64,000 bases of DNA, from the NCBI RefSeq assembly GCF_000209655.1, contig NC_015458.1, positions 3,410,001-3,474,000 on the forward strand, given 5' to 3'. The DNA is from Pusillimonas sp. T7-7 (GTDB taxonomy: Bacteria; Pseudomonadota; Gammaproteobacteria; Burkholderiales; Burkholderiaceae_B). A model generated the notes under the pieces. The model searched no databases and had not been told where the DNA came from. It saw nothing but the letters and a program-made list of their open reading frames with translations. Both the position numbers and the translations under genes were made by a program. Shown piece after piece: positions 43,415 through 52,304 of the stretch; position 1 is the stretch's first letter; each line of letters starts with the position of its first letter.

Positions 43415-44296
43415 ATGCTTGCCCCTGTCCGTATTGCTTCCAGAGTCCTGATCCTTGCCGCGCTAGCGGCCCTGGCGACGGGCTGCGGCGCTGGCGGCGA
43501 CAATGCCGCCATCAATACAGCCGCCAGGGCTGACACCACTGGCCTGGAAGGCCTGGCGGTCATCAAGCCGGGCGAGCTGAGCTACTACCCGCCGGGGGAA
43601 TACCTGAAAGGCGGATACCCGGTTAACCCGCCGCTGACGCAGCTTGTCTTCAACACAAACCTGCACATCATGCAGCGCCAGGTCAGCCAGGCGGAGTTTG
43701 CGGCCTGCGTGCAGGCCAAGGCGTGCAAGCAACTGGATAAAGACCAGCGTGGCGCGGTGGCGCCCAATTTGCCGGTGGTGGGGGTCAGCTGGCGCGACGC
43801 TACCGACTATGCCGCCTGGCTGTCCAGGGAAACCGGCCATCACTACCGTTTACCCAGTTTTGCGGAATGGGTGCATGCGGCCGGCCCCGGTTACAAAGAA
43901 GATATTGTTCTTGAGGCCTTTGACCCGGCTGACCCGGCTCAGCGCTGGCTGGCCGAATACAAGCTTGAAACACAGCGCAGCACGGCGGTGGATGCACAGC
44001 TGCGGCCATTTGGCGGCTTCGGCCAGAACGAGGCCGGCATGCAGGACATGGTGGGTAATGTGTGGGACTGGACCGATACCTGCCATAGTCGCTACAACCT
44101 GGACATCAGCGATGTTTCAAGCAATAGCAAAGGCGGGCAGAACTGCGGTCTGCGTGTGGTGGCGGGGCCGCATCGCAGTGTGATCACCGACTTCATCCGC
44201 GACCCCAAGGGCGGGGCATGTTCGGTGGGCATACCGCCCAGCAATCTGGGTTTCAGGCTGGTGCGCGACGAGACGAGCCTTCGGCCAGCCGGATGA
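43415..44296 (+). CDS. nirV: Formylglycine-generating-enzyme-like lipoprotein, NirV-like
   Basis: A 293-residue protein of the FGE/sulfatase-modifying fold. A lipoprotein signal ends ALAALATGC, so it is probably anchored in the membrane facing the periplasm. The C-type-lectin-like core shows VGVSWRDATDYAAWLSRETG, YRLPSFAEWVHAA, then DMVGNVWDWTDTC and the closing SNLGFRLVRDE. FGE-like proteins called NirV are encoded beside copper nitrite reductases; their exact role is not established. I prefer ATG 43415 (AAAGG upstream) over TTG 43409. The 3' end overlaps the convergent regulator gene by 44 bases. Confidence 0.8.
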   Translation: MLAPVRIASRVLILAALAALATGCGAGGDNAAINTAARADTTGLEGLAVIKPGELSYYPPGEYLKGGYPVNPPLTQLVFNTNLHIMQRQVSQAEFAACVQAKACKQLDKDQRGAVAPNLPVVGVSWRDATDYAAWLSRETGHHYRLPSFAEWVHAAGPGYKEDIVLEAFDPADPAQRWLAEYKLETQRSTAVDAQLRPFGGFGQNEAGMQDMVGNVWDWTDTCHSRYNLDISDVSSNSKGGQNCGLRVVAGPHRSVITDFIRDPKGGACSVGIPPSNLGFRLVRDETSLRPAG

Positions 44297-44966
44297 GCTC
44301 GTTCAGGTCGCACACCACTATGCGCTTGCGCCCGCTGTTGACCAGCCCGCGATCTTTCCAGGCGCTAAGCAGGCGGCTGACGGTATGCAGCGTGGTGCCT
44401 GTCATTTCAGCGATGTCTTGCCGGGTGATGGGAAAGTTGATCAAGATGCCTTCATCGGTTTTTTCGCCGGATTCGTCGGTCAGCCGCAAGATGGCACGTG
44501 CCACGCGTTGTTCGACCTCTTCGGTGGATAGTTCGCGTATGCGCGAGTGGGCGTCTTGCAAGCGCTGGCCTACGGTTTGCAGGGCATTGACGGCGAAGTG
44601 GGGGTTGCTTGAAATGAACTGGTCCCATTCCGACGAGGGCCAGGCCAGGGCGATGCTTTCTTGTACGGCCACGGTAGTGGCCGGATAGTGGCTGCGCTGC
44701 ATGGCCCGCGCTATGCCGAAGACGTCGCCGGGGTTGACGTAGCGTACGACGACTTGCTCGCCTTCAGGCGTGACCTGCACGACTTTAAGATGGCCGTGCA
44801 GCAATACAAAAAACTGGGTAGCCGCTTCGCCTTGATGAAAGGCGGCATCCCCGTCGGCCAAACGGCATACTTGCGCGCTCTGCAGGGCGGCATCCAGCGC
44901 GGCATCGGGCATCGCCTTGAAAAGGTCAAGGTTCTTGATCAGCGACCGGCTTAACTGTGATGGCAT
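44253..44966 (-). CDS. CRP/FNR-family regulator, NnrR/Dnr-like
   Basis: A 237-residue CRP/FNR protein: N-terminal cyclic-nucleotide-type beta barrel (FHQGEAATQFFVLLHGHLKV), dimer helix, and C-terminal HTH with TRQDIAEMTGTTLHTVSRLL. The FNR cysteines for a 4Fe-4S cluster are lacking, as in NO-responsive NnrR/Dnr proteins. At the DNA-reading helix, FNR's Glu-x-x-Ser-Arg is His-x-x-Ser-Arg here, a form I associate with NnrR. The start ATG 44966 matches the family; an open frame continues upstream to 45152 but lacks similarity. It is divergent from nirK, so it probably switches on nitrite reduction. Confidence 0.87.
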   Translation of the reverse strand: MPSQLSRSLIKNLDLFKAMPDAALDAALQSAQVCRLADGDAAFHQGEAATQFFVLLHGHLKVVQVTPEGEQVVVRYVNPGDVFGIARAMQRSHYPATTVAVQESIALAWPSSEWDQFISSNPHFAVNALQTVGQRLQDAHSRIRELSTEEVEQRVARAILRLTDESGEKTDEGILINFPITRQDIAEMTGTTLHTVSRLLSAWKDRGLVNSGRKRIVVCDLNELIRLAEGSSRRAPA

Positions 44967-45045
44967 GTTGTTTTCCTGCGGCTGGTTATCGACGGGTGGC
45001 CTTTCGATTCTAGCATCGGGATCGCGTTCTCTGTAGTCTAAACCA

Positions 45046-45059
45046 TTGATTCTTCGCAA
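45046..45059. promoter_or_regulatory. FNR/NnrR-type binding box upstream of nirK
   Basis: TTGAT-TCTT-CGCAA: one half-site is of the FNR form and the other of the NnrR form (CGCAA is the complement of TTGCG), with the correct four-base spacer. It lies 141 bases before nirK and 79 before the divergent regulator, so it could serve both. It is the only such box I saw in this gap. Confidence 0.6.
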
Positions 45060-45143
45060 AAGTTTATCACTATCGTATCTACGTATAAACCCGAACTTTT
45101 GCTGTCCGAGTTTGTGCTGCAACAAAGAAGCAATCCTCTCCAG

Positions 45144-45168
45144 AAGGTCCAATAGAGCTGTGGACCTT
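45144..45168. promoter_or_regulatory. Inverted repeat in the nirK leader
   Basis: AAGGTCCA (45144-45151) and TGGACCTT (45161-45168) form perfect 8-bp arms with a nine-base spacer. It lies 32 bases before the nirK ATG, upstream of the GGAAGGGAG ribosome-binding site. It could be an operator or an mRNA hairpin. No T-run follows, so it is not a classic terminator. Confidence 0.5.
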
Positions 45169-45200
45169 AATGAAGTAAATGACTGGAAGGGAGATGCAAA

Positions 45201-46673
45201 ATGAAAGCGTTCCGTACAACCCTGTTAGCTGCGATGATGACCGCCCTGATGGTGGGCGGCCCTGCCTGGGCTGCGGACCTGGCCGATAAGCTGGATCGCG
45301 TGAAGGTGGATCTGGTGGCGCCGCCCCTGGTGCACCCGCATGAACAAAAAGCGGTGTCAGGCCCCAAGGTGATCGAGTTCACGATGGTGATAGAAGAGAA
45401 GAAAATCGTGATCGACGACAAGGGCACGACCATGCAGGCCATGACCTTCAATGGATCGATGCCAGGTCCCACCATGGTGGTGCACGAGGGCGACTACGTC
45501 GAGATCACCTTGGTCAACCCTGCCAGTAATGCCATGCCGCACAACGTGGATTTCCACGCTGCGACGGGCGCGCTGGGCGGCGCCAAGCTGACTGATGTGG
45601 CGCCTGGCGAACAGGCCACCATGCGTTTCAAGGCGGACCGCAGCGGTGTGTTCGTGTATCACTGCGCGCCCGAGGGCATGGTGCCCTGGCACGTTGTTGC
45701 GGGGATGAGCGGCACGATCATGGTGTTGCCGCGCGAAGGTCTGAAGGACCCCGAAGGCAGGGAGCTGAAGTATGACCGGGCCTATACGATAGGCGAGTTC
45801 GATCTGTATATTCCCAAGGACGAAAATGGTCAATACAAAGACTACGCTTCTTTGGCCGACAGCTACTCCGATACGGTAGAGGTGATGCGCAAGCTGATTC
45901 CCACGCATGTGGTCTTCAATGGCAAAGTCGGCGCCTTGACGGGCGAGGGCGCCATGAAAGCCAATGTAGGCGAGACCGTGTTGATGATTCACTCGCAGGC
46001 CAACCGCGATACACGTCCGCACCTTATCGGCGGGCATGGTGACTGGGTCTGGGAAACGGGCAAGTTTGCCAACGCGCCTGAAAAGAATCTGGAAACCTGG
46101 TTCATACGCGGCGGTTCGGCGGGCGCTGCGCTCTACACGTTCAAGCAGCCTGGCGTCTATGCCTACGTCAATCACAACTTGATCGAGGCGTTTGAGCTGG
46201 GCGCGGCCGGACACTTTGTGGTCGAGGGCAAATGGAACGACGACTTGATGAAACAGGTCAAGGCAACCGGCCCCATCACCAGGGAAACCGCTGCCATGCT
46301 GGAAGCGCGGACCGCCAAGCTGGCCGGGGTCAGGCCCGCACTGACACCGGCGCCTGCAAAGGTCGCTGTCGCGCCCGCCGCCCCGGTCAAGCAGGCCGCT
46401 GTCAAACCTGAAGCGAAAAAAGTTGCTTCGACTCATCCTGACGGCGAGAAGTTGTACAAGACGTCTTGCGTAGCCTGCCACAGCACGGGTGTGGCCAATG
46501 CGCCCAAGCTGGGTGATAAGACCGCCTGGGCTCCGTTGGTGGAAAAAGGCTTGGACTCTGTGCTCGAGGTGGCCATCAAAGGCAAGGGGGCCATGCCACC
46601 GCGCGGCGCTTCATCGGCCGACGATGCGACTTTGCGCGCCGCCGTGGAATATATGATGAGCCGCGTGCAATAA
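45201..46673 (+). CDS. nirK: Copper nitrite reductase with fused C-terminal cytochrome c
   Basis: A 490-residue periplasmic enzyme reducing nitrite to nitric oxide. After a signal peptide (cut near AWA-A, residue 25) come two cupredoxin domains. Type 1 copper ligands are His114, Cys155, His164 and Met169; type 2 ligands are His119, His154 and His325; the catalytic His is expected at 279 in the GGHGD loop and the Asp in NVDF (117). A Pro/Ala/Lys linker (about 375-410) joins a cytochrome c domain with CVACH at 423-427 and a distal Met in GAMPPRG. This three-domain form is known, for example from Ralstonia pickettii, and passes electrons internally to copper. Confidence 0.96.
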   Translation: MKAFRTTLLAAMMTALMVGGPAWAADLADKLDRVKVDLVAPPLVHPHEQKAVSGPKVIEFTMVIEEKKIVIDDKGTTMQAMTFNGSMPGPTMVVHEGDYVEITLVNPASNAMPHNVDFHAATGALGGAKLTDVAPGEQATMRFKADRSGVFVYHCAPEGMVPWHVVAGMSGTIMVLPREGLKDPEGRELKYDRAYTIGEFDLYIPKDENGQYKDYASLADSYSDTVEVMRKLIPTHVVFNGKVGALTGEGAMKANVGETVLMIHSQANRDTRPHLIGGHGDWVWETGKFANAPEKNLETWFIRGGSAGAALYTFKQPGVYAYVNHNLIEAFELGAAGHFVVEGKWNDDLMKQVKATGPITRETAAMLEARTAKLAGVRPALTPAPAKVAVAPAAPVKQAAVKPEAKKVASTHPDGEKLYKTSCVACHSTGVANAPKLGDKTAWAPLVEKGLDSVLEVAIKGKGAMPPRGASSADDATLRAAVEYMMSRVQ

Positions 46674-46745
46674 CACTCCGGGAAATACCCCATTACTTTT
46701 CATGGGGAAAATACCGATCATGTAAAACGACGTAGGTCGCTACAC

Positions 46746-46788
46746 TCGCTCCATGTCTCTTTGGCACGGAGCGATTTTCTTTTTTTTA
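46746..46788 (+). terminator. Terminator after nirK
   Basis: TCGCTCC (46746-46752) pairs with GGAGCGA (46768-46774) around a 15-base loop and is followed by TTTTCTTTTTTTT. A second small inverted repeat (CCCCAT/ATGGGG at 46688-46707) lies between it and the nirK stop. It separates nirK from the peptide-importer operon. Confidence 0.7.
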
Positions 46789-46858
46789 TCGTCGTATTGC
46801 AGCTTTCCGTAGTGTTTGGCTTACCCAGTTAATTACATCGTATAAAGGGCAGCACACC

Positions 46859-48442
46859 ATGAAACTCATTCGCAAGACCATACTTTTGTCGGTAATGGCC
46901 GCCTGCTTCCTGGGCGCTGTCGGCATGGCGCAAGCGCGAGACCTGACCATCGCCTTGCGCTCCGAGCCCAGCTCGATGGACCCGCAGTTCCACTCCCTTA
47001 CCCCCAATACGCAGCTGTCGGAAACCTTGTTCGACCCGCTGGTGCGCACCGATGGCAATGCCAAGCCGGTTCCTTCATTGGCCGAGTCCTGGACGGTGGA
47101 CGGCAACGTATGGACGTTCAAGCTGCGCACCGATGTGAAGTTCTCTGACGGCTCGCCGTTTACCGCCGAAGACGTCCTGTTCACATACGATCGCGTACCC
47201 AAGGTGCCCAACAGCCCGTCGTCGTATTCCCTGTATTTAAGCAGCATCGACAAGGTCGAGGCTCCCGATCCGCACACCATCAAGATCACCACCAAAGGTC
47301 CTTCACCCGTCCTTCTGGCCAACCTGTCCATGGTGCCCATCATGTCGCACAAGGCAGCGGCCGGGCCAGCGCCCGAGGGTAAGACCACTGTTGAACTGAA
47401 CCGCGGAGACGGCCTGGTGGGCACAGGGCCTTATAAGTTCGTGTCCTGGAAGCGTGGCGCCGAAATCGTGTTCGAGCGCAATGAGCATTACTGGGGCGAT
47501 AAACCCGATTGGGACAAGGTCACGTACAGGCCTATTTCCAACTCGGCTGCACGCGTGGCTGCGTTGCTGGCCGGTGATGTCGACGTCATCGAAGACCCGC
47601 CCACCGACGATCTGCCCAAGCTTAAGAAAGACAAAAACCTGTACATACAGGAAACGCCTTCGGTTCGCGTGATTTATCTGGCCATGAACCAGGGCCAGGA
47701 ACCCCCTCCCGGCATGGAGGGCACAGATGGCAAGAACCCCCTGGCCGACAAGCGTGTGCGACAGGCGCTGTCGCTGGCCATCGATCGCAAAGCCATCGTA
47801 GAGCGCATCATGGATGGTGTGGGCCTGCCTGCGGGCAACCTGCTGGCCTATCCGGCCTTTGGCACCTCTGAAAAACACTCCAAGGCCGAGGTGGTCAATA
47901 CCGAGCAGGCCAAGAAGCTGATGGCTGAAGCAGGTTACCCGGATGGCTTTACGTTATCGCTGGGTTCGCCCGACGGCCGCTACACCAACGACAAGCGCAT
48001 TGCCCAGGCAGTGGCTGCCATGTGGGCGCGCATAGGTGTGAAGACCAATGTGGAGACCATGGCGCCGCCCGTGTTCTTCAAGCAGCGCAATGCTTATGCC
48101 TTCAGTACCTACTTGGCCGGATGGGCTGCAAGCTCGGGCGAAATGCTCAATCCGCTTAAGTCGCTGGTGGTCACCAAAAACAAAGAGAAAGGCCTGGGCA
48201 CCACCAACTGGAGCAAATACTCCAATCCCGAGATGGATAAGCTCGTGGCTGAAGCCTCGGTAACGCTGGACGACGACAAGCGCTCCAAGCTGTTGCAGCA
48301 GGCTGGCGACATGGTCATGGAAGACTATGGCATTTTGCCGTTGCAGTTCGAGCTGTCTGTCTGGGCCATGAAGAAAGACATCCGCTACGGAGGTCGTGCC
48401 GACCAAATGACTCTGGCACAAGACATGACGCTCGCCAAGTAA
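46859..48442 (+). CDS. ABC transporter peptide-binding protein (SBP family 5)
   Basis: A 527-residue exported DppA/OppA-family binding protein. The signal peptide (IRKTILLSVMAACFLGAVGM) is followed by mature RDLTIALRSEPSSMDPQFHS. Landmarks are LAESWTVDGNVWTFKLRTDV, GTGPYKFVSWKRGAEIVFE and ALSLAIDRKAIVERIMDGVG. It is a paralogue of the binding protein at 26207, with the same ending (TLAK) and overall plan. It leads the second Dpp-type importer, which is followed by amide-cleaving enzymes, so its ligand may be an acylated amino acid or small peptide. Confidence 0.9.
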   Translation: MKLIRKTILLSVMAACFLGAVGMAQARDLTIALRSEPSSMDPQFHSLTPNTQLSETLFDPLVRTDGNAKPVPSLAESWTVDGNVWTFKLRTDVKFSDGSPFTAEDVLFTYDRVPKVPNSPSSYSLYLSSIDKVEAPDPHTIKITTKGPSPVLLANLSMVPIMSHKAAAGPAPEGKTTVELNRGDGLVGTGPYKFVSWKRGAEIVFERNEHYWGDKPDWDKVTYRPISNSAARVAALLAGDVDVIEDPPTDDLPKLKKDKNLYIQETPSVRVIYLAMNQGQEPPPGMEGTDGKNPLADKRVRQALSLAIDRKAIVERIMDGVGLPAGNLLAYPAFGTSEKHSKAEVVNTEQAKKLMAEAGYPDGFTLSLGSPDGRYTNDKRIAQAVAAMWARIGVKTNVETMAPPVFFKQRNAYAFSTYLAGWAASSGEMLNPLKSLVVTKNKEKGLGTTNWSKYSNPEMDKLVAEASVTLDDDKRSKLLQQAGDMVMEDYGILPLQFELSVWAMKKDIRYGGRADQMTLAQDMTLAK

Positions 48443-48454
48443 GCCCAAGTCACA

Positions 48455-49435
48455 GTGCTAGCGACTATTGTTCGTCGTTTACTGCAGACGCTGCTTGTAG
48501 TCCTGATTATGTCGGCCCTGGTGTTTGGGGGGCTGTACCTGGTGGGCGACCCAGTCGATATGCTGGCCAGCCCCGAAGCGACTGAGGCTCAGCGCGAGCT
48601 GATCCGTCAGTCATTCGGGCTTGATCAGCCCTTGTGGCGGCAGTACGGCATATTCCTGAGCAAGGCGCTGCAGCTCGATTTCGGCGCCAGCTTCCTGACC
48701 GGCGAATCCGCCATGCATCTGATTCTGGAGCGCATGCCGGCTACGCTGGAACTGGCCACCCTGGCCATGTTTTTGTCGCTGGTCATAGGGGTGCCGCTGG
48801 GGGTGTATGCCGGGCTCAAGCCCAATAGCAAGGGTGCGCGCGGTGTTATGGCGGGCTCGGTGCTGGGTTTTTCGTTGCCCAATTTTTGGGTGGGCCTGAT
48901 GCTGATCATGCTTTTTGCGGTCATGCTGGGTTGGCTGCCGGCGGGCGGGCGTGGCGCAGTCGAAAGCTTCGGCCCCATCAAGCTGAGTATTTTCAACTGG
49001 GATGGTTTCAAGAACCTGATCCTGCCGGCTTCGACCATTGCGGTGGCCAAGTGCGCGCTCATCATACGGGTAACGCGCGCCGCCACGCGTGAGTGCCTGC
49101 CGCAAGACTACATCAAGTTTGCCCGCGCCAAGGGCCTGCGTGAACGCCGCGTGCTGGGCGTGCATTTGATGAAGAATATTTTGATTCCCATCGTGACCAT
49201 AGGCGGGCTGGAATATGGCCAGGTATTTGCTTTTGCCGTCGTGACTGAAACCGTGTTTTCGTGGCCGGGCATGGGCAAGCTGCTGATCGATTCCATCATT
49301 ACGCTCGACAGGCCGGTGGTAGTCGCCTATTTGATGCTGACCGTGGTGTTTCTGGCCACGCTCAATCTGTTGGTGGATATTGCCTACACCGTGCTGGATC
49401 CGCGTGTTCGCCTTGGTGGCGGGAGCGCAACATGA
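48455..49435 (+). CDS. ABC transporter permease (DppB type)
   Basis: A 326-residue permease with six membrane segments: start IVRRLLQTLLVVLIMSALVF, periplasmic DPVDMLASPEATEAQRELI, coupling loop DYIKFARAKGLRERRVLGVH and end VDIAYTVLDPRVRLGG. Translation starts at GTG 48455, twelve bases after the binding-protein stop; no in-frame ATG lies near. Its stop overlaps the DppC start (ATGA). It is a paralogue of the permease at 27855. Confidence 0.92.
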   Translation: MLATIVRRLLQTLLVVLIMSALVFGGLYLVGDPVDMLASPEATEAQRELIRQSFGLDQPLWRQYGIFLSKALQLDFGASFLTGESAMHLILERMPATLELATLAMFLSLVIGVPLGVYAGLKPNSKGARGVMAGSVLGFSLPNFWVGLMLIMLFAVMLGWLPAGGRGAVESFGPIKLSIFNWDGFKNLILPASTIAVAKCALIIRVTRAATRECLPQDYIKFARAKGLRERRVLGVHLMKNILIPIVTIGGLEYGQVFAFAVVTETVFSWPGMGKLLIDSIITLDRPVVVAYLMLTVVFLATLNLLVDIAYTVLDPRVRLGGGSAT

Positions 49436-50298
49436 GCAGAGTCTTCGTGTCGCAGTTCTGTTCCAGCAAACTGGCGGTGCTGGGCTTGATACTGCTGGTG
49501 GTGTGCCTGCTCATGGCTATTTTCGCGCCATGGATCGCACCGCAGAATCCCTTCGATATTGCCACACTCGATATCTTCGATTCCAAGATGCCGCCAGGTA
49601 GCACCAATATGGATGGCAGCCTGACCTATTGGCTGGGTACCGACGGGCAGGCGCGCGATGTGTTCTCGGCCATTTTGTATGGCTTGCGCATCAGTCTGTT
49701 CGTGGGTTTTGTGTCAGTGTCGGTGGCCTTTCTGATTGGTGCGGCGGTCGGGCTGATTTCGGCCTATTTCGGCGGCCGCATCGATGCGCTGCTGATGCGC
49801 ATCGTCGACATTCAGCTGTCGTTTCCATCCATCTTGCTGGCGCTGGTCTTGCTGGCGGTGCTGGGCAAGGGGGTGGACAAGGTCATCTATGCATTGATTG
49901 CGGTGCAGTGGGCCTATTTTGCGCGCGCTGCGCGCGGCGCGGCCATTGTTGAACGCAACAAAGAGTACGTGGAAGCGGCGCGCTGCATGTCGCTATCGTG
50001 GCATCGAATTTTGTGGCGCCATGTTTTTCCCAACTGTATTCCACCGCTCATGGTGATTGCGACCATAGACCTGGCCCATGCCATTGCGCTGGAAGCCACC
50101 TTGTCCTTTCTGGGAGTGGGTGTGCCGGTGACCGAACCGTCGCTGGGTATGCTGATTTCCAATGGCTTTGAATTCATGATGTCGGGCAATTACTGGATTT
50201 CCTTCTTTCCAGGGATGGCGCTGGCGTTGGTGGTGATAGCCATCAACCTGGTCGGCGACCATCTGCGCGACATTCTTAACCCGCGCAACGAGATCTAG
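49432..50298 (+). CDS. ABC transporter permease (DppC type)
   Basis: A 288-residue DppC permease starting at ATG 49432, coupled to DppB by ATGA. The frame is open upstream, but that part only re-reads dppB. Compared with the paralogue at 28834 it lacks the long polar N-terminal tail. YWLGTDGQARDVFSAILYGL is the family hallmark and EYVEAARCMSLSWHRILWRH is the coupling loop. It ends GDHLRDILNPR. Confidence 0.92.
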   Translation: MSRVFVSQFCSSKLAVLGLILLVVCLLMAIFAPWIAPQNPFDIATLDIFDSKMPPGSTNMDGSLTYWLGTDGQARDVFSAILYGLRISLFVGFVSVSVAFLIGAAVGLISAYFGGRIDALLMRIVDIQLSFPSILLALVLLAVLGKGVDKVIYALIAVQWAYFARAARGAAIVERNKEYVEAARCMSLSWHRILWRHVFPNCIPPLMVIATIDLAHAIALEATLSFLGVGVPVTEPSLGMLISNGFEFMMSGNYWISFFPGMALALVVIAINLVGDHLRDILNPRNEI

Positions 50299-50307
50299 GA
50301 CCTGCTC

Positions 50308-51291
50308 ATGACGACGGCGACTTCTTCTCTTTTGCTGGATGTGCAGGGCCTGAAAACCTGGTTCCACACGCGCGAGGGCATCATCAAGGCAGTTGATGGC
50401 GTATCGCTGCAGTTGCGGCACGGGGAAATATTGGGCCTGGTGGGCGAGTCGGGTTCGGGCAAGAGTATTACCGGTTTTTCTCTGATGAAGCTGGTGGATG
50501 AGCCGGGGCGCATGCAGGCTGACCGCCTTTACTTCAACGGGCAGGACTTGCTGACTTTGCCGGCCGAGGCATACAGGCAATTGCGCGGGCGTGATATGGC
50601 CATGATCTTCCAGGACCCGATGATGACGCTGAATCCCATCTTGCGTGTGGATACCCAGATGATAGAAGCCATACAGGCGCATAACCGGGTGTCGCGCAAG
50701 GCGGCGCGCGAGCGCGCAATACAGGTGCTGGGCATGGTGGGCATACCGTCGCCGGCTGACCGGCTGCTGGTGTATCCGCATCAGCTGTCGGGCGGCATGC
50801 GTCAGCGCATTGCCATTGCCATCGCCTTGCTGAATGCGCCCAAGCTGATTATTGCCGACGAGCCCACCACGGCGTTGGACGTGACCATACAAGGACAGAT
50901 TCTGTACGAGGTGCAAAAGTTGTGCCGCGAGATGGGTACGGCGCTGATCTGGATCACTCACGATCTGGCCATTGTGTCGGGGCTGGCCGACCGGCTGGCA
51001 GTGATGTATGCCGGGCGCATAGTTGAAACCGGGCTTACGGGCCAAGTGATAGGCGCCGCCCAGCATCCTTATACGCACGGACTGATCTCGTCCATACCTT
51101 CAACGTCTACACGCGGGCAGGCGCTGTTCCAGATACCGGGGTCCACGCCGTCCCTGCTTGATCTGCCACCGGGCTGTCCGTTCCAGGCGCGCTGCTATCG
51201 CGCCACAGAGCAATGCGTGAACACGCCGGTGCTTGAGGAAACGACACCCGGGCACTGGGCCAGTTGCTGGCATAAGGGGGAGCAGGCATGA
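50308..51291 (+). CDS. Oligopeptide ABC transporter ATP-binding protein (DppD type)
   Basis: A 327-residue ATPase. Walker A is GESGSGKS, the Q loop lies in MIFQDPMMTLNPILRV, the signature is LSGGMRQRIAIAIALL and Walker B is [12 protein letters not shown]. The CPFQARCYRATEQC segment of DppD/OppD proteins is present near the C-terminus. Its stop overlaps the DppF start by four bases. Confidence 0.93.
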   Translation: MTTATSSLLLDVQGLKTWFHTREGIIKAVDGVSLQLRHGEILGLVGESGSGKSITGFSLMKLVDEPGRMQADRLYFNGQDLLTLPAEAYRQLRGRDMAMIFQDPMMTLNPILRVDTQMIEAIQAHNRVSRKAARERAIQVLGMVGIPSPADRLLVYPHQLSGGMRQRIAIAIALLNAPKLIIADEPTTALDVTIQGQILYEVQKLCREMGTALIWITHDLAIVSGLADRLAVMYAGRIVETGLTGQVIGAAQHPYTHGLISSIPSTSTRGQALFQIPGSTPSLLDLPPGCPFQARCYRATEQCVNTPVLEETTPGHWASCWHKGEQA

Positions 51292-52304
51292 GCGGCCCCG
51301 ATACGATACTGAGCTTGCAGGATGTGCAGCGTCGCTATAGTCAGCCGGTGGATATGGTGGAACGCCTGGGGCGCATGCTCAAGGGGGGCGGCCCGCCGCG
51401 TTCGGTGCTGGCCGTGGCAGGGGTGGACCTGGATGTGCGCGCAGGCGAGGTCATCGGGCTGGTGGGCGAATCGGGTTGTGGCAAGTCCACCCTGGGCCGC
51501 ATGTTGACGGGCATATTGCCGCCCAGCAGCGGCCGGATTCTGTACAAGGGCACGCCCACAGGCAAGTTGTCGACCGCCCAGCGGCGCGAGTACGAGTTGG
51601 GCGTGCAGATGATCTTCCAGGACCCCTTTTCGTCGCTGAATCCGCGCATGCGGGTGCTGGATATTATCGGTGAAGGGCCGGTGGTGCATGGCCTGGTCAA
51701 AAGGGCGGCCAAAGAAGCTTATGTGTCCGAACTCATGCAAAAGGTCGGGCTGGATCCGGCCTATCGCTCTCGTTATCCGCATCAGTTTTCGGGCGGCCAG
51801 CGTCAGCGCATAGGCGTGGCGCGTGCCCTGGCCCTGAAACCGTCGGTGCTGGTGTGCGACGAAGCCGTGGCGGCGCTCGATGTATCGATTCAGGCGCAGG
51901 TGCTGAATCTATTCATACAGCTTCGCCATGAGTTTGCGCTGACCTATATCTTCATCAGTCATAACCTGGGCGTGGTCAGCCATATTTCCGATCGGGTGGC
52001 CATTATGTATTTGGGCCGCATCGTAGAGCTGGCCGACACCGATACCATTTTCAGCCGTGCCAACCATCCGTATACACAGGCCTTGATCAAGGAGCTGCCC
52101 GTGATCCGCACGGGCCGGCGCCAGTTCGATCCGATCAAGGGCGAACTGCCTTCGCCCATTGATCCGCCGCCCGGGTGCCCCTTTCATCCGCGGTGCCCGC
52201 AGGCCATGGATCGATGCAAGGTGGAACGCCCTTTGCTAAGAGACATCAATATTGGGGGCGCACAGCATTTGAGCGCCTGTCATTTGAATCAGGAGACCTC
52301 ATGA
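51288..52304 (+). CDS. Oligopeptide ABC transporter ATP-binding protein (DppF type)
   Basis: A 338-residue ATPase pairing with DppD. Walker A is GESGCGKST, then MIFQDPFSSLNPRMRV, signature [15 protein letters not shown] and Walker B VLVCDEAVAALD, where the usual DEP reads DEA, a small deviation that keeps the acidic pair. The C-terminal CPFHPRCPQAMDRC segment is present. ATGA overlaps link it to DppD before and to the amidohydrolase gene behind. Confidence 0.93.
   Translation: MSGPDTILSLQDVQRRYSQPVDMVERLGRMLKGGGPPRSVLAVAGVDLDVRAGEVIGLVGESGCGKSTLGRMLTGILPPSSGRILYKGTPTGKLSTAQRREYELGVQMIFQDPFSSLNPRMRVLDIIGEGPVVHGLVKRAAKEAYVSELMQKVGLDPAYRSRYPHQFSGGQRQRIGVARALALKPSVLVCDEAVAALDVSIQAQVLNLFIQLRHEFALTYIFISHNLGVVSHISDRVAIMYLGRIVELADTDTIFSRANHPYTQALIKELPVIRTGRRQFDPIKGELPSPIDPPPGCPFHPRCPQAMDRCKVERPLLRDINIGGAQHLSACHLNQETS

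Noticed and set aside
44967..45152. N-terminal extension of the CRP/FNR regulator
   Set aside because: The frame is open for 62 more codons, but it would run through the FNR/NnrR box and inverted repeat and has no family similarity; ATG 44966 is the natural start.
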